Below the pieces are notes generated by a model that was given only the letters and a program-made list of their open reading frames with translations, had not been told where the DNA came from and did no database searches. Shown here in pieces: positions 59,931 through 64,000 of a stretch of 64,000 nt of DNA. A program made the position numbers and the translations under genes. Origin of the DNA: Escallonia rubra (lineage: Eukaryota > Streptophyta > Magnoliopsida > Escalloniales > Escalloniaceae); the NCBI GenBank assembly GCA_033065855.1, contig JAVXUO010000006.1:19311-83310 (forward strand), given 5' to 3'. The first letter of the stretch is position 1, and every line of letters begins with the position of its first letter.

Positions 59931-60299
59931 TAGGGTGACTTGTGTGACACTAGGTACTGAGTTGCGACCATGCCCGCTCATGTTACCGATGATCGTTCGG
60001 CACCCCCAAAACAATGACCCACAGGTCACTCCGGGACGGGAGCAGGTCTTTGGAGGGCATTGCGCCTAGTCTGCCTGACAGTTGGCTACGGGGGTAACCA
60101 TCACCGCTGTCAGGTTCTTTGCGTGTCTCTTGATGCACCTTGTGGGATTCAGTATGGGCTTGGACCGGTGGCTTGGGCAACGGGCTTACTCTGATCATGT
60201 CGTCGTGTGTGGTCAGTCTTCTTAGACAAGTAGAGAGATGCTGCGCAGGCAGGGCAGCGCGAATTTGAGAACTGACAATTTGACGGAGAATCGATATTT

Positions 60300-60735
60300 G
60301 TGGACCCCCTGGTGACGTGTCACTCCTAGGGGATGACACGTGTCAGCTGATGACACATGCACACTTTCCCTATAAATAAGGGACTTTGGAACTCATTTAA
60401 GGGACTTCTCTCTCATTTGATATTTTTACTCTCTCTCTAAAAACCATTGTCTCTGGAATTCTAGAGAGAGAAACACATTTGGACCCCTGACGCTGCACCC
60501 CTGACTTGGACCCTAGCTTGGATTATCGACTGTCGACCCCGTTCGTCGCGGCCCTGCCTGCACAGCACTGTCAACCCTCACGGTCTGTCTGGGGAGCCTT
60601 ACTCTCTGCCCTTACTCCGCCCTCACTGTCTCTCACTTTGCATACTTGGAAGCTGACTCGGACTGCACCTTTTGTGGCACCTCCACGTAGGTACGAACCC
60701 ACTTTCCTTGGCATCAACTGCCAAAAGTGGTGACC
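60300..60735 (+). promoter_or_regulatory. LTR-like promoter block with TATA box inside the MULE
   Basis: CTATAAATAAGGG at about 60371 is a good TATA box. It follows a CACGTGTCA-rich stretch and precedes a leader with an inverted pair CTCTCTCT/AGAGAGAG. The layout resembles a retrotransposon LTR starting near TGTGGACCCCC and ending before GTGGTGACCGAGG. It could also be a captured promoter. Confidence 0.4.
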
Positions 60736-61621
60736 GAGGAGCAGTGAACGTTGCCAACGACGTGGAGCTATTGGCTGGCTACAACCCGCAGTAGTGGCAG
60801 TGGCTGGATGATGACTGTAGTAGGCAGTGGTACATCGGCAGTGGAAGCGGTGGTAGGATGTCGCCAGCAAATGGCGGTATAGGCACCAATGACTGTCTTT
60901 GGTGGATGCCGGCGACTGTCCTTAGTGGATGTCAGAGCTGAAAAGTGGCGGCGGATGACGGTGCGACGATAAGTGGTGGTGGTGGTTCTTATTCATAGAA
61001 TTTACCAACAAAATATGAAGTTTATAAATGGGTTATAAAAGCCAAAGCCAACACCCACTATAATATTGAATCAATCCATCCTAACCCATTTTATAACTAA
61101 ATGTGTAGGGTTAGGCTAAAAGCCAGCATTTTCTTGGGCTGGATACTTGCACCCCTAGAGAGAGGGTGTTGATAGTGCATAGCAAGAAAACAACTACCTT
61201 GTAGAGAGTTTGGAGTTATATGGTATGTACTAAAAGACCATGTCATGGTGGCAACTTATTTGATTGGATATAAATTGACTTTTTTAATCAACGTACAAAA
61301 ACTGGTTGAAGTAATTAAAATGAAGAAGCTAGCTAATGATGCAATGTTAAAGGAACAAGGCTGTAAGAATTAGTTCAGGGACTAATTGAGCAACACGTTA
61401 ATAGCTCAGGGACCATAAGAGAGCTTCTACTTCTTGAGGATTAAGAAACGACTCTAATGTCCCTGCCATGGGAACCACAAAAGAGAATATTTGATGAGTT
61501 CGGAGAAAATGACTTGTATGGTAAACAGTTTGAAGTTAAAGGACTATAGTGGCTAAAAAATTAGTGGAGGTACTAAGATAGCAAATCATGTACAGTTCAA
61601 GAACCATAAGGACTTTTGTCT

Positions 61622-63490
61622 TTATTCTATATTACCAATCAGACAAAACCTGTTAAAAGAGCAGGAAAATCCTTTAAACAGAACATATCTTACACATATT
61701 TTTCAGAACCCCCCTCGAAAACTAGCTAAAAGTTTTGAAGTTGCCCTTGCTATTTGATCTAATCTACATAACGAAGAAAGTGGTACTAGGTTGTAACTCA
61801 CCACCACCGAAACCCCTGACCCGCGACATCACCATCGTTAGCCGACATCATCAGCGGTGCTAGCTACTAACCCACGGCCGAACCTTCTCTCCAGTTAAAA
61901 TTGAAACCCCCTCGACCAATTTGTGCTGCCGGCGACGAACATTTGCTGGCCGACGGCGACAATGATTGTCTTCTCTGGCCGTTTAATTTTATTTTGGTCC
62001 AACGGTCTTCTGTTCTTCGTCCCCGACGCTGTCTCACTGCTGATCTTTCCCCCAATCCATTTTCCCCTCCCTTCCGTCTGCGCCAGTGTATGTGTGGGTT
62101 ATATGCGTGGGTGACTGTGTGTGTGTGGAGAGAGAAAGAGAGGATAATTGTAGGAAAGAAAAAAAGGACGGCCTACGTGGCCATGGGGACGACCATGGGG
62201 ACATGATTTATGTCATTTTTTTCATAATGACAGTCCTACCCCTCTGACTTCTTCACGGCATCTGTCGTCCGTCAGGCGATGTACTGATTTGGGACATTTT
62301 TTCAAAGTTAGGTACTTCTTTAGTGCACTTTCAAAGTTGAGTATTAAAGTTGTACTGGACATAAAGTTGAAGGTATAATTTTGGGATTTGCCCCAAAAAA
62401 ATTGAAATCATATTTTCTTTTTGGACTGTTCCAAGAAAATTGCTCACTTTCTAAATCAAGAAAGATTTTGTATGTGTTTTTTCATGTTTACCCTTTTCAC
62501 TTGTTTACCTATATTTCCCTATCTACATTTAACCCTCCACAAACATATTTGTTCTCTTCTGGCCCATTTCCTTCCCCTTCCTCTCTCTATTTTCAGTGGT
62601 AGAATAGGATACACACAATGCATGACTTATATCCTTAATATACGTGCCAAGTCAAAACGGAGAATTCTTTTTGAGACCATGGTGCACCCACTTGCAAAAC
62701 GCAAAGATTGTAACTACTGAAGTTTTTTTTTTCATTCATTTTTTCTTTCTTTTATTTTTCCCCTTTTCCTTCTTTTTACCCAACGAAATTGAGGCAACCT
62801 TCCTCCACTTTATGATCCCTCCATCCTCTGCAGTTTCTCACCGTTCCATCTATCCATCCAAAGCCACAAATTTTATGAAAGCAAAATCTTTTCCACGGGT
62901 CACAAAGTAAAAGATTTCCCACGCTCTGTCCATCGTTTCGATCGGGAGAGATAACAAGCACCAATTCTACATATGAGCTAAACACATAACACTGGCACAC
63001 CACCGTGGAACCTGTCCATAATGCAACTTTAGACCATGAGATTTCCATATTTACTAGAACATGTGACTTGCAAAAGTGGCCATCGTAGTTGAAACACATC
63101 ATTGACCATGTATCAGAGAGAAGATACCGGAACAATTACCAATTAATAAAGATATAAACTCTATAAGAGCATCAAGAAAAAGAAAAAAAAACACCCACTT
63201 GTCTGAAATCACAACGAATCTATACCAGCGATTACCCACACCCCCGGCTCATACACGCACAAAAACACAAAAGGTGTGAGGCTGCTGCAAACTAGAACAA
63301 TAGAAGACAACACTAATATTGGAGCCAAAAACAGGGCACCCCTAACTAAAAAGCAATCGAACTACCCCACCCTAACCCAAACTATGAAAAAGAAACACAA
63401 GCAGGTAAAGCCACAACCTTCAAATATTGCATAGCTCGTCTGAATACTGATAAAGTAATAATAATAATCGACATTGTGAAAATGAATTTA
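61622..63490. other. intergenic repeats
   Basis: 61790-62150 is GC-rich, captured-looking DNA. 62230-62395 resembles a single MULE terminal repeat. 62396-62680 is a degenerate relative of the 32107 MITE without its outer ends (shares ATATTTTCTTTTTGG and CTTAATATACGTG). No gene recognised. Confidence 0.4.
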
Positions 63491-63497
63491 CTTTTAA

Positions 63498-63620
63498 AGA
63501 TAATTACTCGATTGACTACTGCACTATTAGGCAAATTCAACTTTGGTCAGTTGACATCGATTTGTGTCAAAGTGACCATTAGACTCGTCAATTTCTCAAT
63601 TAGGTCATTCCAAATTAACC
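63498..63620 (+). mobile_element. second copy of the terminal repeat of the XPT-carrying element
   Basis: ATAATTACTCGATTGACTAC, CTATTAGGCAAATTCAACTT and GATTTGTGTCAAAGTGACCA follow the left end at 2302 block by block. The partner end is not seen before the window stops. Confidence 0.7.
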
Positions 63621-64000
63621 GATGGCCCATTAAGTGTTCATGTGCGAAGCACATGAGACTTAAATTAGGGGCAAAATTGTCAAAACACAAAAATTTAGGC
63701 CCCGTACGCTTATCATATTTGTTTTCTGTTTTCATTTTCTATTTTCATTTTCACGATTTTCATATTCAGTTTGAAAACATGTTCCTGTACTTTTATAAAA
63801 AAAAAAAAAAAAAATTTAGCTATTTTTTCTTATATTGGGTTAAGTTTGAGTGAAAAACAGCTGAAGCTTTTAGGTGTTTCAGTTTTTTGTTACTATTTGA
63901 ATAATTTTATCCAAAACGAAAGCAGAAAATGGTAAAAATACGCAAAAAAAAAATCGTTTTCATATCATTGCTAAAACCAGAAAACGAATATGGTAAATGT

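Larger units (their letters stand above)
57902..61621. mobile_element. 3.7-kb Mutator-like element with about 300-bp inverted ends
   Basis: The left end (AGACAAAAGTCCATATGGTC) and the reverse complement of the right end (AGACAAAAGTCCTTATGGTT) stay alignable for about 300 bp. Shared blocks include ACTTCAAAC/GCTTCAAAC, TTTTGTG, TTTCT(T/C)AATCCT and TTGCTCAATTA. No clear 9-bp target duplication remains. Inside are GC-rich minisatellites and a TATA-bearing block; no transposase was found. Confidence 0.75.

Noticed and set aside
1..64000. tRNA, rRNA or other RNA genes
   Set aside because: No box A/box B plus cloverleaf or rRNA-like sequence was recognised on either strand by eye; a tRNA scan would settle it.

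Overview
This is plant nuclear DNA, most likely from a eudicot. It is AT-rich and holds a multi-exon gene with GT-AG introns, many small TIR transposons (Stowaway, hAT and Mutator-like), Ty1/copia remnants, and the plant-specific domains PMD and DUF7745. I cannot name the species from sequence alone. Only two genes look intact.

Layout. 1-17.3 kb is decayed transposon-derived DNA. It holds a Sirevirus-type copia LTR (about 355-1806) with a copia RT scrap on the other strand. Next is a Pack-MULE-like element (2302-3438) carrying a piece of a plastid pentose-phosphate/phosphate translocator (XPT) gene. A broken copy of the 5' end of DNA ligase 1 follows (about 3660-4035), then a hAT-like element (5170-6328), the 3' end of a copia element on the minus strand (about 7550-8400), and a broken plant-mobile-domain gene split by a hAT MITE (about 11740-13600). 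A broken DUF7745 gene (about 15170-15970) and a GC-rich minisatellite (16781-17100) complete the stretch.

17.5-42.7 kb is the complete DNA ligase 1 gene (LIG1, + strand, 17 coding exons). The exons join in frame into 844 codons from the first start, or 796 from the second. The first start adds a mitochondrial-type presequence and the second gives the nuclear form, the dual-targeting arrangement known for Arabidopsis LIG1. An E2F-type site lies just upstream. The gene is stretched to 25 kb by transposons in its introns: three TA-flanked or TIR elements, a hAT-like element and several local tandem duplications.

42.7-53.6 kb is intergenic, with a possible Mutator-like element, two copies of a 300-bp repeat (one split by a Stowaway MITE), and two exon-like fragments of unknown identity near 51.1-51.5 kb. 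54.0-55.05 kb holds an intact two-exon DUF1635 gene on the minus strand (coiled coil, polyglutamine, proline-rich C-terminus). 57.9-61.6 kb is a 3.7-kb element with roughly 300-bp inverted ends around GC-rich minisatellites and an LTR-like promoter block. The window ends in another copy of the terminal repeat seen on the XPT-carrying element.

The genes do not form a shared pathway. LIG1 serves replication and repair in nucleus and mitochondrion, the DUF1635 protein has no known function, and most of the rest is mobile-element debris, some of it carrying captured host gene pieces. I found no convincing new multi-gene system. The most interesting points are the dual-start LIG1 with its nearby dead 5' copy, and the gene-capturing TIR elements.
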